Below, piece after piece: positions 35,500 to 48,482 of a stretch of 64,000 nucleotides of DNA. How positions within the stretch are numbered: position 1 is the stretch's first letter; each line of letters starts with the position of its first letter. The stretch comes from Arctopsyche grandis. Taxonomy: Eukaryota; Arthropoda; Insecta; Trichoptera; Hydropsychidae. Location: positions 20,139,685 to 20,203,684 of the forward strand of contig NC_135356.1 of NCBI RefSeq assembly GCF_051622035.1. The letters run 5' to 3'. Both the position numbers and the translations under genes were made by a program. The notes beneath the pieces are model-generated. The model was given only the letters and a program-made list of their open reading frames with translations, was not told where the DNA came from and searched no databases.

Positions 35500-37900
35500 A
35501 CACATGGGAAAGAAATGGCATACCTGCGTAAAATGGCACACTAGTATTATCTTGCAATCAACGCTCAACATAATGATGATAATATCTCGTAGCTAAATTC
35601 GTATCAGTAAACCTTTGTTCTTAGTTGAAGTGTGCAGTCTACCATTTTAGCAGACCAGGGGGGATTTCTTTTCTGAAATTCAATAAATAAAAGTTATAAC
35701 TTAAATTTTTTCAACATAAAACATTATAATATTCAAAATTTAATTTAAAAAATGGCTAAAATGCCACTACCCTAAAAAAGCATATTTCTTATACATACAT
35801 ACATATGTGAGTGATGTATGAACAATTCAATATATAAAATGTAAATAAATTTTGAACTATTTTTTCCCCAGTAAGTACATATATAAATATAGAATACATA
35901 TGAAACTTACTAAACCATTAAGTGAAATATTATACCTAAGTTTTATTATAAATATTTATGCGCCTTAATAAGAGTAATAAAAAGCTTTTAAAAATCTAAA
36001 TACGGATATAATAAGTTGTATAATAATATAATAAGATATAATAAGTTGTATATATAATAAGGATATAATAAGTTGTATATAATACATTTAAGTATAAAAT
36101 CCTCCCATTGGATATATAATAGTAAAGGGCTGCCATACGTCCCAGAACATGTATCAGTTTATAGCTCTATGTGCCTGTGTCCCACTCCATGAGTCAGTTG
36201 TCCCGGGATTCTATCTAGCCAAGCCATCAAATAAAAACAAGTAAATGTGCTCCTTTCTAAAAATCCAGAAATCAGAATTTTATTTTATATTTGTGCGCAG
36301 TCGAGTATTTTTAACTGAGAGCCAAATAAGAAATCGGTAACCAATGTAATTAAAATGAAAAGTGTTTCGAAATACACAAAGAAACAACTGAAAGACAGAT
36401 TAAACAATAAATATCTAGGAAACCAAAAGAGACCACTTTTTAACAAACTGAGGAACAATCAGAAGCATTTGATAAATATACTAAAGATTTTTTTAACACT
36501 GATGTATGAAGAAATTATGTATTTAAAATCCATTATAGAAACTGAAATGTCAGAAGAATGGAAAGCTAAGGACATGATAAATAAATGGTTATACTTTGTC
36601 ATAAAAACCATATGAATGGAAAATCGTCCATTTGCAATCCCGAGTAGCAATGCACATGCGGAATGACTATTTTTTTTCTAATAACTTCACAGTTAATGAA
36701 AGAACGAATTAAATTTTATAATTATGTAATTAGCTCAATCTTTTGCGAAGTGAAACATAGAGGAGACTTGTGAAAAGAGAAAAATAACTAATAAAAACTT
36801 CGGAAACGTATGAACAAGCAAAGACAAGTGTCATGGGTGGAAGAGAAGATTGAATCATTAAAAAATAATATTTTTTGAACGAAAATTTCACAGTATTAAT
36901 TTACCTTATTTTATAATAATTAACTTTAGATTTATAATAAACCAGTTTTTGTTTTCCAGCTGTGTGACTTTTTTTAGAATGAAAATATAATAAAAAGAGT
37001 GCCTTTAGATTTATTTAATCTACATAAATACATACATTTAATATGTTTTAGTGTCAATAACTCACGAGTTAATAATAAGTGAATAAAACTGCAAATATTT
37101 TGATTGTATGTAGTTGAATTCATGAATTTTTCAATTCGACCTTTTTCAATTAACAAATATCCCAATGTCTACATTTATTTCAGCCCTAATATAGTACAAC
37201 ATTATGATAATCATATATGTACACTGTATATTTTATACTACATACACACAATACAATTCAATTCCAAATAACACCTAAAAATATAAGTGCATAAAATACT
37301 GACACAAAAATAAACTATATCTTGCCAGATAAAAATATACATGTGATGCTTGATTTTTTTTTAAACGTTATGTAGCCATTTTAGCCGTCATGTAGTCATG
37401 TAGACATTTTTTCAAACGTCATTACATAAAACGTTAACATTATAAAATAAAGCAAAATAAACAACAATTTCTAAACCAAAAGCTGTCGAATTAAATTAAC
37501 AACTTTACAGATTACGCCACCAATTATAATGTATTGAAAATACATATGTATGTATTTAGTATTAGAGAAATATACTTTAAAATCACTTTAGATTACCATT
37601 CAACTATAAACTATAATTTAAAGGAATCCTTTTATTGAACTTAAGATTTAACAGACTATACAAAGTAAAAGGATATACATATTTCGAAATAAATACATAT
37701 TTTCCTCAAATAAAGCTGTTTATCATTTATTTTAAATTGAAATTGAATGCTTTGCCTTTTAAATTTCTTGCCCTAAAACATTCAAAATATAATATGACGG
37801 ACAAAATTATTCTATTAATTCCAGGTGCTGAAATATCACATAAATATACTATAAACACCATACTCCAGTAAATTCCTATAACTTGAGTAAATACACATAA
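35500..37900. other. AT-rich DNA; unassigned frames and a short tandem repeat
   Basis: A ggatataataagttgtata-type repeat occupies about 36000-36085. A Lys/Asn-rich + frame at 36355-36615 and another at 37635-37871 have no recognised domain and compositions expected of AT-rich non-coding DNA. Around 36130-36235 is a more balanced stretch with gtcccag and gtcccggg words that might be a hAT relic. Nothing else is supported. Confidence 0.3.
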
Positions 37901-37914
37901 ACATACATATATAG

Positions 37915-38130
37915 AAAAAATTGTAAATAGGTTTTTGAGCTCTTTTTCCTATTACGCTGTACATATTAACATTAGAATAATATAATACTATGATTACTTA
38001 CAAAATTAAATTAAAATTGTAAAATAGAAAATGATCAGTAGATCAGTAGCTATTAAAATATATATAAGATGTATTGTGAACATAATTTAGTAATAATAAA
38101 AAGCATTTAAAAATCAAAATCAAATATATA
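37915..38130 (+). repeat. Interspersed repeat R1 (copy 1)
   Basis: The sequence from aaataggtttttgagctctt through ctattacgctgta, atgatcagtagatcagtagc and atgtattgtgaac to aaaagcatttaaaaatcaaa recurs in reverse at 56955-57150. A third copy is broken up by other insertions: 30875-30925, 31700-31753 and 31971-31990. No coding or terminal structure was recognised. Confidence 0.7.
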
Positions 38131-38511
38131 GAAAAGTTTTTCAAATTCATTTTCATACCCACAATTTTTTTGATAATCTTCGGAATGATGATTTGTGTTC
38201 AATTCGAAATTCTTAGTATCAATTATGATTATATCCATCTCGTGTTTCCAAAGCCAAATTTAAATAGCCTCAATGAATCGAAATTCCTGCAAAATAAAAT
38301 ACAAATATTTTTATAAGATAATATTATATGTATTATGATATTTGTTTATAATTCTTTAAATACACAATGTGTACATCTTCATATGTACGTACATCTCACA
38401 TATGTATATTCAACAAAAGTTTGTATGTATGTAATACTAAAACACAACAAAATAAAAATAAGTATTTATAGCCTACCAGTTAAAATCCTTCATATCAAAT
38501 AATGAAATGAA

Positions 38512-39273
38512 TTAAATTGCACTATCTAATATTGCTCTGCAGGCCAAGTATGTAATAATATCTTCATCTGTAATATTTTCTTTGTCTGTAATAGCCAGTG
38601 CCAAGCTGATATCCGAATCATGATGTTTTAAAAATACTTCTTGTAGAGGTTGTTCCTTTGTTGCATTAATATTCTTCGGCAAATCATTGTTGTCGGCAGT
38701 ACTGTCGTTGCAAACACTTTGTTTCCGGTTAGCATCACTCGATTTTCGTTTCCGTCTGAATATGTTGGGTGCACAATTATGTGTGGCATCCACAGAATTT
38801 GCATCGCCAACTTTGTCGTTTCCTAGATTTTCGCATAAGAAACTCAGTTGGCGGATTTCTTCCGGAGGAATAAACGAAGTTGAATTCAACCAGTCTTGAA
38901 CTTCAACGGACAAAGATGATGATCGTCTTGTTTTCCTGTCACTGGTTTGCGAAAGCATCGCTCCCATTATGAAGATTATGTAAGGAGAATTGTATTAATC
39001 TGAAACAGTTGACAATTGGTCGTCTTCGTTAATGCAAAAATATAAATTGTTGATGGACGGAAAAGATGGAACTTTATTTTTCATATGTAAAATTGCTATC
39101 AATGCCGGTATAACGAGATCGTTGTCAGTAATGGTGAAATTTCTTATTCTGATACGTAAAGATTTTTTAAGATTTATTGAATCGTTTAAAACGGTTTCTA
39201 ATGAAGATTTTTTCTCGTGAATAATGCAATATATCATTTGAAAAAGAAAAAAATCTAACCAAAAGGTGTACAA
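38512..39273 (-). pseudogene. Unrecognised 254-codon frame broken by a single TAA
   Basis: Two minus-strand open stretches (39273-38995, 92 codons; 38967-38512, 151 codons) lie in the same frame, separated by one TAA at 38995-38997 and nine further sense codons. Part one begins with a hydrophobic MYTFWLDFFLFQMIYCII and continues NLKKSLRIRIRNFTITDND. Part two has LSVEVQDWLNSTSFIPPEEI, a basic FRRKRK patch suggesting nuclear targeting, and an acidic C-terminus DEDIITYLACRAILDSAI. Amino-acid use is balanced, unlike the Ile/Asn/Lys-rich frames around it. A ggttag acceptor-like site lies near the start of part one. I recognise no domain. It may be an exon with a premature stop, two reading frames, or an old passenger gene. 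Confidence 0.4.
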
Positions 39274-39879
39274 AAATTTATCGTTCGATTTTATGTTAAA
39301 ATATATATGAAGAACTCCTGCGAAAATTTTAAAATAAATGAAAATTAATTTTGTTTATTTATTATTCAAATTGAAATAATTAATTAATTACACACGAATA
39401 ATAAATAGATACATACGTGCATTCAACGAGATGAATCCAGTAAAAAAATATTTTAAGCAATATCTAGTAAATGCACAAGCACATCTTGACTTATATATTT
39501 TCAAATACATGAAAATATCATATATGTATCTACATATAATTTATTTATTGAAAATAAAGAACCTTACATATATAAAAAACCGTTTATGCAACATAACGTC
39601 AAATACTATATACAGCGTTTAGCAAAAGTGGGCGATTCACGAACACGTATTTTGACAGCTGCAGTGTTGCTATCATAAATATTATCGAGCTTACGTTCGT
39701 GAACTTTTGAATAATTTCGTACGGAAATGTGAAGAAATAACCGATAAATCATTATTGTTATTAAAAATCCTCCTCTCCCATAAATTTTTTTTTATAGAAA
39801 TTTTTGATTATTTATATAAAATTTTGTATTTTGCAGACAATTTACTCAAATCAAACGGTATGTATTTTTATTTATTTAA

Positions 39880-40285
<406 letters not shown>

Positions 40286-40299
40286 TTTTATTTCTGCAA

Positions 40300-40443
40300 T
40301 TTATCATGTACTATACAAACTCTAATAGGAAACGATCGACCTGGAGTCACAAACTAAGGTGTCTGGCCAACAGCAACCAGTGAGACTCAAACCAATAACC
40401 ACACTGTTCATAAAAATATATACTAACCACTAGTCCATGCTGC
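40300..40443 (-). mobile_element. SINE S1 5' part (copy F)
   Basis: On the minus strand it starts gcagcatggactagtggtta (A-box-like), has ggtttgagtctc (B-box-like), and continues gtgactccaggtcgatcg as in the other S1 copies. The 3' part is missing; it abuts the Helitron. Confidence 0.65.
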
Positions 40444-40505
40444 TAGTTATTAGTGAACACATTTTTATTCTATGGACATATTATTTTTACTAAAACAGTT
40501 GACAT

Positions 40506-41152
40506 CAGTAGCGTCACAAGGCATGAATTTCGTAGAAATATCTTCAACACAATGCAAAAAAAAGGGCATTCAAACTCAAGCGTGGCAAGGAGTGCCATTA
40601 TTATCATTAGGGGTAGGAACGGAAGTGTGCTTTTTCTAGGAAATAGAGCGTTTTAGGTCTGTTTTCCAGAAAACAGGGCAAACTACAAAGCTAGAGAGCA
40701 TAAAAAAAAGGTTCATCATAAAAATGAACAAAGCACGGCGAACAATGAACAAAGAACGGCGCAAAGTTGGTCCGCTCTTTAATTATCAATACTATGTGGA
40801 AGCTAAAAGTTAACTAAAGAAGCGCGGTCACCCAGTGGAGTATGCAATTAAACATGTGCTTTGAAAATCAGAAAATCATAAAATCGTAATGGAGAGAAGA
40901 TCTAGGGTTAAAACAAAATTTGGCAAGGGCGCAAACAGATAATTTCTTTACAAGAAGAAAACAAGAGGGCGAGATTTGAATGCATCGACTGTCTTCATTC
41001 TGAACTCCAAATCAGATCAAGAACCATTAAAGATGTAGCAGCCATGTTTCAAGCTATCCAAGCCAAGAGTCTCATATCTGCCACCGAAGATTTTAAAAAA
41101 ATTTGAATTTAAATTTTGGAGGGGGTTGACACCAACTCTAGCGACATCACTG
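40506..41152. mobile_element. hAT-type non-autonomous element
   Basis: The left end cagtagcgtcacaagg and right end ctctagcgacatcactg are inverted with a few differences. The flanks gttgacat (40498-40505) and gttgatat (41153-41160) match at seven of eight positions. The interior has no recognisable transposase. Confidence 0.7.
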
Positions 41153-41225
41153 GTTGATATAACAAATATTTATTATAATTAAATTTGATACTCGCCCTCT
41201 TCAAAATCTATTATTATATAATATC

Positions 41226-41292
41226 TTAATATTTAATCATATCCAATTAATTAATATATTTTAATTATTGGATATGACTAAATATTAAATAA
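41226..41292. repeat. AT-rich inverted repeat
   Basis: Arms of about 24 bp (ttaatatttaatcatatcca and its complement tggatatgactaaatattaa) surround a short AT spacer, forming a possible cruciform. Confidence 0.75.
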
Positions 41293-41699
41293 AAACTACT
41301 ATTAACTTTCATGAACAAAAAATATACTCAAATAATAAAAAAAGCATTAAAAAATAGACCTCATCTACATGCGTAATTACACTACTTATGTGACTAAAAA
41401 TTATTGCCATCTTCAGGAAAAACGATACATTACATTCGGCGAAACATTTACCCAGTAACAGCATCATTTAATAGCATTTTGTAATTAATTTTCTTCTCAA
41501 CGCCCTATCCGCATTCGGGCGTTCGCGACCACCTCGTCGATTGTTTGAAGATATCCACATCGGTCTTCAGCGGCTGGGAACAAATCTTCGGCGCTCATAT
41601 CGGAATTTTTTAATTACAAAATGCTATTATGTGATGAGCCAGTCGATAGGATTAAGTGCTGCCAAAGAAATTACTTTTGCCTTCCAAACTGGCTCATAA

Positions 41700-41907
41700 T
41701 CTAATATATAATTTCGAAAGAGACTTTGTATGTACATATGTAAGTATCTTTGATTGGAAACTTCGAAATTTCTATGACAACGAGTCGATTTTTTTTTTCA
41801 ATTCAAATAAATTTAATAACAAAACATATAAATATTTTACTACTGGATTCGCCATGTTTAAGCTGTTTATATTACAAATACTGAGCGAAGCCAGGTAAAA
41901 CAACTAG
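41700..41907 (+). mobile_element. Helitron H1, copy 2
   Basis: It starts tctaatatataatttcgaaa and ends gtaaaacaactag, with tactgagcgaagccagg just before. It is near-identical in layout to the 31754 copy. Confidence 0.8.
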
Positions 41908-42059
41908 CATAATATAAATTTCAAAATATTAAATTGAATTTTGATTTTCATTCTATACATTGATGTTCGTATTCCAAACCTTCTAGAAGGATATTGATTA
42001 TGCCATCGCATATGCGCAGTGATAAACAAATAACAGACAACGCAAATGACGTATTATTT

Positions 42060-42480
42060 TATTCGATTGCTTATATAATATAACTATTGTTGTACCCGTT
42101 GAAATTTCAACTGGTGGTTTCCAAAACAAATTGATACATGATTTAAAATTATGTTACAATACGTATAGTAATAATTAATCAGAATCGGAACTAAAACAGA
42201 AATCGGGAACCGGAACTGAAACAGGGATCGGTATCCGGAACTGAAAATGGAGTCCGTATCCGAAACAAAAAGGAATTCAGAAACGGAAATGAAAAGGGAA
42301 TCGGAATCCGGAACTGAAACAGCAATCGGGATCCGAAACTGAAACAGTGATCGAGGCTGCCGCAATCGTAATTGTTCTTTTGTTTTTTTTATTTTCTTCG
42401 CACCTAAATTGAGCAAATCGTTATTAGAATACGCGTTTAAATATGTAGATCTCCAGGAATGAAAGAGTGATCTTTTCACT
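42060..42480. repeat. Repeat with degenerate ggaactgaaacag units
   Basis: About eight to nine imperfect 18-21 bp units (atcgggatccgaaactgaaa type) lie at 42180-42360. The same unit and left flank (aataattaatca) occur at 12700-12860. The minus-strand open frame across it is a translation of the repeat, not a gene. Confidence 0.7.
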
Positions 42481-42769
42481 TCAAGGATATCAAAAATTAA
42501 TTTTTAATAAGTGCAAAAAAGCCACTTGAATTATTATAATAGTACATGGTACTTTGATTGAAATAATGACATTTGTATGTATTCAAAGAATTTTAAGTTG
42601 GAACCCCGTTATTACGAAATTTGAACGACACCGCTGCGTTTGACAACGTACACTTTTGCGAATTTAGTGTGCTTAACTCCTTTACTTTATGCGCAGAGAA
42701 CGTCTTTATTACAAGCTCTTTATAATTTTTATGTTCACGAAGGGGTATTCAAAAAAAAAAAAAAAAATA

Positions 42770-43375
42770 CCAAGTCGATCGTTTCCAATTAGAGTTTCCC
42801 AATTTATCTGATGTCATTGTTGAAACGGTTCCTCCATCAAATTAGCAAAAACCATCCTACCCACTATGTCACAAATATCTTTATTTATCTGTAAATAACA
42901 TTTATGTACAGGTCTAAATCAATAGATGTATCTATGGATTAATGGTAAACGGACTACTAGTCATATGTGAACTAGTTCACAGGACAACCGGTCGCTCTAG
43001 ATCGGTCACACGTGATCACCCGTCACACTAAAACTCGTCACGAGAAAACTGGTCACACCCTAAAATCGGTCACGAGACAACTGGTTGACCGATTTTAGGG
43101 TGTGACCAGTTTTCTCGTGACCAGTTTTAGTGTGACGGGTGAACACGTGTGACCGATCTAGAGCGACCGGTTGTCCTGTGACCGGTTCACATTTGACTAG
43201 TAATCACCGAACCGGATTAATTCATTGATATAATTAGTTGTTAATTTCGCGTTCTTCGATTTATTTAATAGCAATGCTGCAATGTTTGTAATTAATTGTC
43301 TAGGAAGGCGCATTGGAGTTTACCTGTTAGGTCTTCGTGGTATATATATATATCTATGTAAAAACCAAATAAAAA
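42770..43375 (+). mobile_element. SINE S1 (copy B) split by a foldback element
   Basis: The body starts gtcgatcgtttccaattaga and contains tctgatgtcattgttgaaac. The tail aggaaggcgcattggagttt lies at 43302 onward. The tRNA-like head is absent. A 270-bp palindromic element lies between the two halves and leaves an 8-bp duplication. The tail hairpin is degraded. Confidence 0.75.
42944..43213. mobile_element. 270-bp foldback element with 8-bp target duplication
   Basis: Flanked by exact ggattaat copies (42936-42943, 43214-43221). The two arms (about 42944-43072 and 43085-43213) are near-complete inverted complements. Within each arm a ggtcacac/ggtcacga-type motif repeats: actagtca, gttcacaggacaaccggtcg, tctagatcggtcacacgtga, cccgtcacactaaaact, cgagaaaactggtcacaccc and taaaatcggtcacgag. 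No coding sequence. Confidence 0.9.
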
Positions 43376-43439
43376 ATATCGAATTAGTACTCGAAATTTT
43401 TCGCAGCAAGGTTTTCCTTTAGGTTCGAACAAAATCATT

Positions 43440-44060
43440 TCCTATTTTACAACACCCGCCTACCCCACTTTGAAGGGAGGTGTATAGGTCATGCGCACAT
43501 ATGTACATGGTTGAGTGCAACACTTCGGTCCCGGAAATTTTCATCGATCGTTACAGCGCATGCAAAATGACAGACATTCCCAACCGTAATAGCTCATTGG
43601 ACGGCCCCACGCACAGACACACGCGCACACACACACACCGGTGTATCGATCAGTTTCATTGTAACATAGTTGCCATGGCTGCAATGTGTCGATATGTTTA
43701 TTTCGGGACGAGAGGTGCAAGTCCCGGCCGGTTGCATAACGATCGGGACGAGCCAATTGCGCAAGCGCCCCTCCCGCTTGCCAAGTGACCGCGGCCCCGT
43801 TACCTAGGTCTCTCCCGGGATAAATTTAGCCCGTCGACTCTGGCTCCAGATGACCCAATTGTCGTCGGGGTCACTTGGCCCATGGCCTCAAAGTCGCGCA
43901 TCAGCTGATCGCCCTCGACGAGGTCTGGAGACACCCGACAGATCGTCCATTTGCACTGATTCACCGATTTGACCCCCCTCCCCTCGACTGGGGTCCATTG
44001 AACGCCGACAGCCGCTGCAAAAATCGATGCGTCGTTGACGAAAATTAATTATTACGGGGA
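43440..44060. other. GC-rich unique island
   Basis: The strongest GC-rich stretch away from the carrier promoter. It contains a short (ac)n, cgatcgggacgagccaattg and several gtcgacg-type words. Overlapping frames on both strands show no domain. A promoter, enhancer or unspliced exon is possible; nothing decides. Confidence 0.25.
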
Positions 44061-44189
44061 CGAGTAGTAGATGGTGTAAAAATATTAAAGTCGCAGATTT
44101 TATCAGATGATTAGATTATTTAAATAGCAGTAAGTATACACGAGATTAATATACAAGTTTGTATTACAAGTTACTAATGATCGGATAAA

Positions 44190-44400
44190 TGCACTCAAGA
44201 GAGCCGCACCCTCGAGACATCCAAACTTTCAAATAGAATTCCGCAAAAAAGCGTGAAGAGGTATTTGTATATTATCCGAGGTGCTGACCCTTTTTTGTGG
44301 AATTCTATTGCGCACGTTCTTATTGAGCGCCATTGAAAATTAGAATGTCTCGAAACTGCGCCACTATTGGTGCTATTCATTGCATTCTTCCGGGAACCAC
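44190..44400 (+). mobile_element. Palindromic MITE (family M2, copy 1)
   Basis: Inner words tagaattccgcaaaaaagcg and cttttttgtggaattctatt are inverted around a short centre, with ctcgagacatccaaactttc on the left and a gaatgtctcgaaactgcgcc stretch on the right. The same element lies in reverse at 44728-44940. Confidence 0.7.
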
Positions 44401-44727
44401 GAGAAACATATCGAGAGACAAATATATCGTAAACTGAACTGCCAAAAATGACAAATCTATCTTAGTTTGAAACGCAGCGAGAAGCATAACTATCGTAATT
44501 TTAGACGCTTCGAAAAACAAATATATCGTGGTTTGAGACATACATATGTACATATATCATACCTATATGACATGACAGGAATTACCCCAAAGCGACACAT
44601 GGTTAGATTAATTTTGTACATGAGTACTAACAATTTTTCAAACATAACAGTACATAGAATACAAGTAGAGACATTTATTTTTTTTAAATTTTGGACCATT
44701 GTGGCGGGCGGTGGTTTTCATGAAAAT

Positions 44728-44940
44728 GCACTGAATAGTGGCGCAGTTTTGAGAAAACTTAATTTTCAAATACGCTCAAGAAGAGCTTACGCAATAGAAT
44801 TCCATAAAAAAGGGTTATCACCCTCAGATAGCATGCAAATACCCCTTGACGCTTTTTTGTGGAATTATATTGCGTTAGTTCTTCTTGAGCATCTTTGAAA
44901 GTTTGGATGTCTCGAGAGTGCGACTCTCTTATCCGATCAC
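44728..44940 (-). mobile_element. Palindromic MITE (family M2, copy 2)
   Basis: Reverse-oriented copy of 44190-44400, with gaatagtggcgcagttttga at one end and ggatgtctcgagagtgcgac at the other. The pair forms a large inverted repeat with a ~330 bp spacer. Confidence 0.7.
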
Positions 44941-44999
44941 CTGTGGCATTACAGGAAGAACTTAAAGGTGAAAACATACTGAAAGGAACGGCACGGCCG

Positions 45000-47900
45000 T
45001 CTTCGTGGCTTCAGTCAAGTCCGAAATAATAAGATATATTATCTTATTAATTATTTCGACAAGTTTCTCCTGCATTTCTTCAAATATGGGAATCACCACT
45101 ATCGATCAATATCAAACCTATGTCAATACAAGGATAAAATATCGCCGAAAACAATTCAGGGGCTGATTTTTAGACTGGGGGCCGCAGGAAATATTATGTA
45201 TACGAATCTATTAGCGCGGACAATGGTGGAAGGAACTAACCGGATAACCGGAAAATGATCCATACTCCCACTACCTTGATTGGGCTTTTGTAACCTTTCA
45301 AGTCGATAGGACAAATAATTGTCGTATTTTTTTTCAACAAGAAAATTCAACAAGAAGTGTGCTTTTTATAAATTGGAGCGGAGTATCAAGGCTGAGTGTA
45401 TTGATTTATGTATATGTAATCTCCCAGACAGCTCGTGCGAAGTTCATGGAACTCCAATTTTCCCGGAATATCAGTTACGAACCATTTGTCCTCATTAAAT
45501 AATTTTCATATTCGAGCTATAATGTAACCGACGATGTTTCTTCAGTACGAATACTATGAGCGAATCGTTACGGTTTGACCCGCTCTATTTCTGCGCTCGA
45601 GGCCGTCGACGATGCCGTTTTTTTATTTATTTTTTCTTTCATTTTAAAAATAAAATAAAAACCATAACCAACGCCAGAAATCCGTCACATGTCAAGCAGG
45701 TGGTTAAAATTCGTAAGACGGTCGACATTGAACCCTCGTGGTTGGATATTTAAAAGTTGAAAGCTTCTGGCTTGGCACGCCATTACGGTCTACACCTCTG
45801 TGTAATTTCACGTGCCGCCAATGCACATCGAACACTACTACTGAAGTTTGAAAAATGTCACCACACATTCAACATGCTTAATGCCAACTTATCCTAGCAC
45901 ATCCACCCGGCCGATTCATGGCACGTGTCATCGATCATTGCATTCCGAAAAGAGAATGGCAAATTTGTAACTGTTGCCGAAGAAACGGCTATCTTTAAAT
46001 AATTATTTACTTGCTTAATTTTAATTAACATACCTATAAACTTATTTATGTACAATATAAACAGAGCGGGCTGGGAGTTCTGCGGGGCCCACTACCTCTC
46101 AAAAAAAAAATTAAAAAAAAGAAACATTTTTTTATGTAATAGTTATTTAGTTGTAGTTATCAAAGAGGGACATTTTGTATTTTCAAAATTCTTAAATAGT
46201 CCATAATTACTATTACCCATGGCTTAGAGAGGCCTCATAAGTAGAATAAAGAAATAAAGCCTCACAAGAGCTTTATTTTTTCGTCTGAATTTCATTATTT
46301 TTCAAAGTTTTTACACACTGGGGCCCACGAACAATTAGAAAAAAGAAAAATTGGCCTATCTGTCAAAAAGGTTGTGCATCACTGTACTAGGGTTTCCAAC
46401 AGATCTCTTTTCAAGAGAAAATTTCCTCTTTCTTTACTAAATATACTCAAAATCTTCTCTTTTTTGATTTAGCCGAATTTAAAATATATATTTTGTAATG
46501 ATTACATGAGCATTTAAGATTTTTTTCAAAATAAAATAAGCATTTATAATACTGTTTAATTTGTAGCGTTCAAATTTTCTAGTTCTAGGAGTAACGAAAT
46601 TAACGAACGCATTATTTAAATACTTTGTGTATTTAAGTATTGGCAAAAGTGAGTATTCTCGACAGGGCGGACCCTCTAGGTTCGGAAGCGAGGCTCGGTC
46701 GACCCGCTCCTTCCTCTCATAGGTTGCTCTTTGCGACTACTCTAGTATTGCCGTGCCCTGAATTAACTCGACTTTTACCTGATGAAATACTCCGACATAT
46801 ACTGCCTGGTTTTTCGTACATAACATACATATGTATGTAATTTGAGAGTTATGATACTCTCATGCTATTAAGTCACGTGCCGAAAATGATTATTAAAATT
46901 CATCAAAATTACCTACATACAAATGGTTTCATATAAGCTAAATTTATAATTACATTTAAAAAAAATAGGGGGACGGGTGATTTCAAGGTTTGCACCAAAC
47001 CCACACATATAAATAAAATAGGAGTTTTAAAATTGAATTTCATATTTTTTCAAAATGAAATTTCATATTTTTAGCAGTTTACTCGTTAGCCAAAATCGAT
47101 TTTATATATTAAAAAAATATTGTTGCAATTTTCAATTAATTTTACATTTAAAATTACAAGTACGCTAATTTGGTCACCGGGACGTTACTTGGACATTGCC
47201 AAGTCAAGTGAGCAATTTAGCGAGCACGGTCTGGGTGCACTTGTATCGTGTCAACCTGGTATAAGGCCAAAGCAATTTGTAGCAGTAGTACTTTTTAAGC
47301 AAATAAATATCAGAAGTTATCGAAAATATTGGTTTGATGATATAAAAATTCGGGAAAGGAGGGGAGATAGACGTAAGGGATTAATTGTTTTGGCTGCGAC
47401 CAAAAAATAAACAACCTCACAGCTCATCATCGACTGACGAAGATTTCTTAATAATTGATATTAAAATGTCTAATCAAGGAATCTGTTGATATTTAATACT
47501 TAATTGTTTAGATAAGTTTTGACAGTTGTTTCAAATACACAATGTACATATTTATGTACATATGTACGCATGCCTTAATTCATCAATACATACATATTAC
47601 ATAAGGAGGATTTTACATAAAGAGCCTATTTCAAAGGAAATGCTTTCGTCGAGGGAAATTCGTAGGTATTGATTTGTATTACGTAAAGAAACTGGTCGAC
47701 ATATTCACAGTCCAGACATTGACATCTACTACAACTAATATTATTACGTATAATGCTATGATTTTATTTTTTGGTTTTGTTCTCTGTAGAAACTGTTCGT
47801 TGCGTGACACCCACCCACGAGTTTATTTTCGTAGTAGATTATAGACATCATGCACGAATAGTAACAATGTTTGAATGAATGCACAACGATTGTCTTATAA

Positions 47901-48250
47901 ATAAAACGTGGTAAGATTGTATAGACCATGACCCGCTTAGATTCGTGCCAAAATAAATAAATAAAATTATCAACCTGAATGAGAAAAATAAGCGGGAAAA
48001 AGTGAACATCTATATATTCGACCTTAAAATTATTGGCTCGTATATTGTTCGATTTTTTATTATTAAAATGTTGACAAGCCCTGAGAATACAAAGTATGGA
48101 AGTTCTCATACTATGAATTCCGCATATCGTTGGAGTAGGGTTATCAGAACTATTGGCTTTCGAGCTAAGATTTGCATATTTATTTCACTCTACGTGTAGA
48201 ATCAGCAGATGAAACTTTATGTTCACGTGAAAATTCGACCTCGGGGTTTT
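45000..48250. other. Mostly unique AT-rich DNA; two unassigned frames and possible hAT ends
   Basis: A caggggctgatttttagact word at 45160 and a cagagcgggctgggagttct word at 46063 with ggggcccac inside resemble hAT termini, but partners are not clear. A + frame at 47120-47410 contains WSPGRYLDIAKSSEQFSEHG then LGALVSCQPGIRPKQFVAVV, which looks protein-like but is not recognised. The 46640-46840 frame is GC-rich and unassigned. No gene can be asserted. Confidence 0.3.
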
Positions 48251-48260
48251 GAATGATCTT

Positions 48261-48482
48261 TTATCAACATAGAAGTAGAATGTATAGAATCGCTCTCAGC
48301 CTCCAAAAATGTTGCTACAAAAACTCTGCGCGGCAGAGTTTCTTCATTGTTTGCTAAACTTCGTCTCTCTCTCTCTCTTGTCTCTCTTCTGACTTTCCGT
48401 CTCTGTCTTCAATGGCTCGCTTTTAGACGATACTTTTGTTAACAATGACCATTCTATGCATTCTACTTCTATGTTTATCAAA
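48261..48482. mobile_element. MITE with ~27-bp terminal inverted repeats
   Basis: The left end ttatcaacatagaagtagaa then tgtatagaat, and the right end attctatgcattctacttct then atgtttat, are inverted complements with one or two changes. The interior has a (ct)n tract and a perfect 9-bp hairpin at 48321-48341. Confidence 0.75.

Noticed and set aside
36355..36615. 86-codon Lys/Asn-rich frame
   Set aside because: Composition matches AT-rich non-coding DNA and no domain or splice context was seen.
42084..42479. 131-codon minus-strand frame rich in SVSD and FQFR words
   Set aside because: The frame follows the degenerate ggaactgaaacag tandem units, whose length is often a multiple of three.
47120..47410. 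96-codon frame with protein-like middle part
   Set aside because: No recognised family, no clear splice sites and a low-complexity start; not strong enough to list as a gene.
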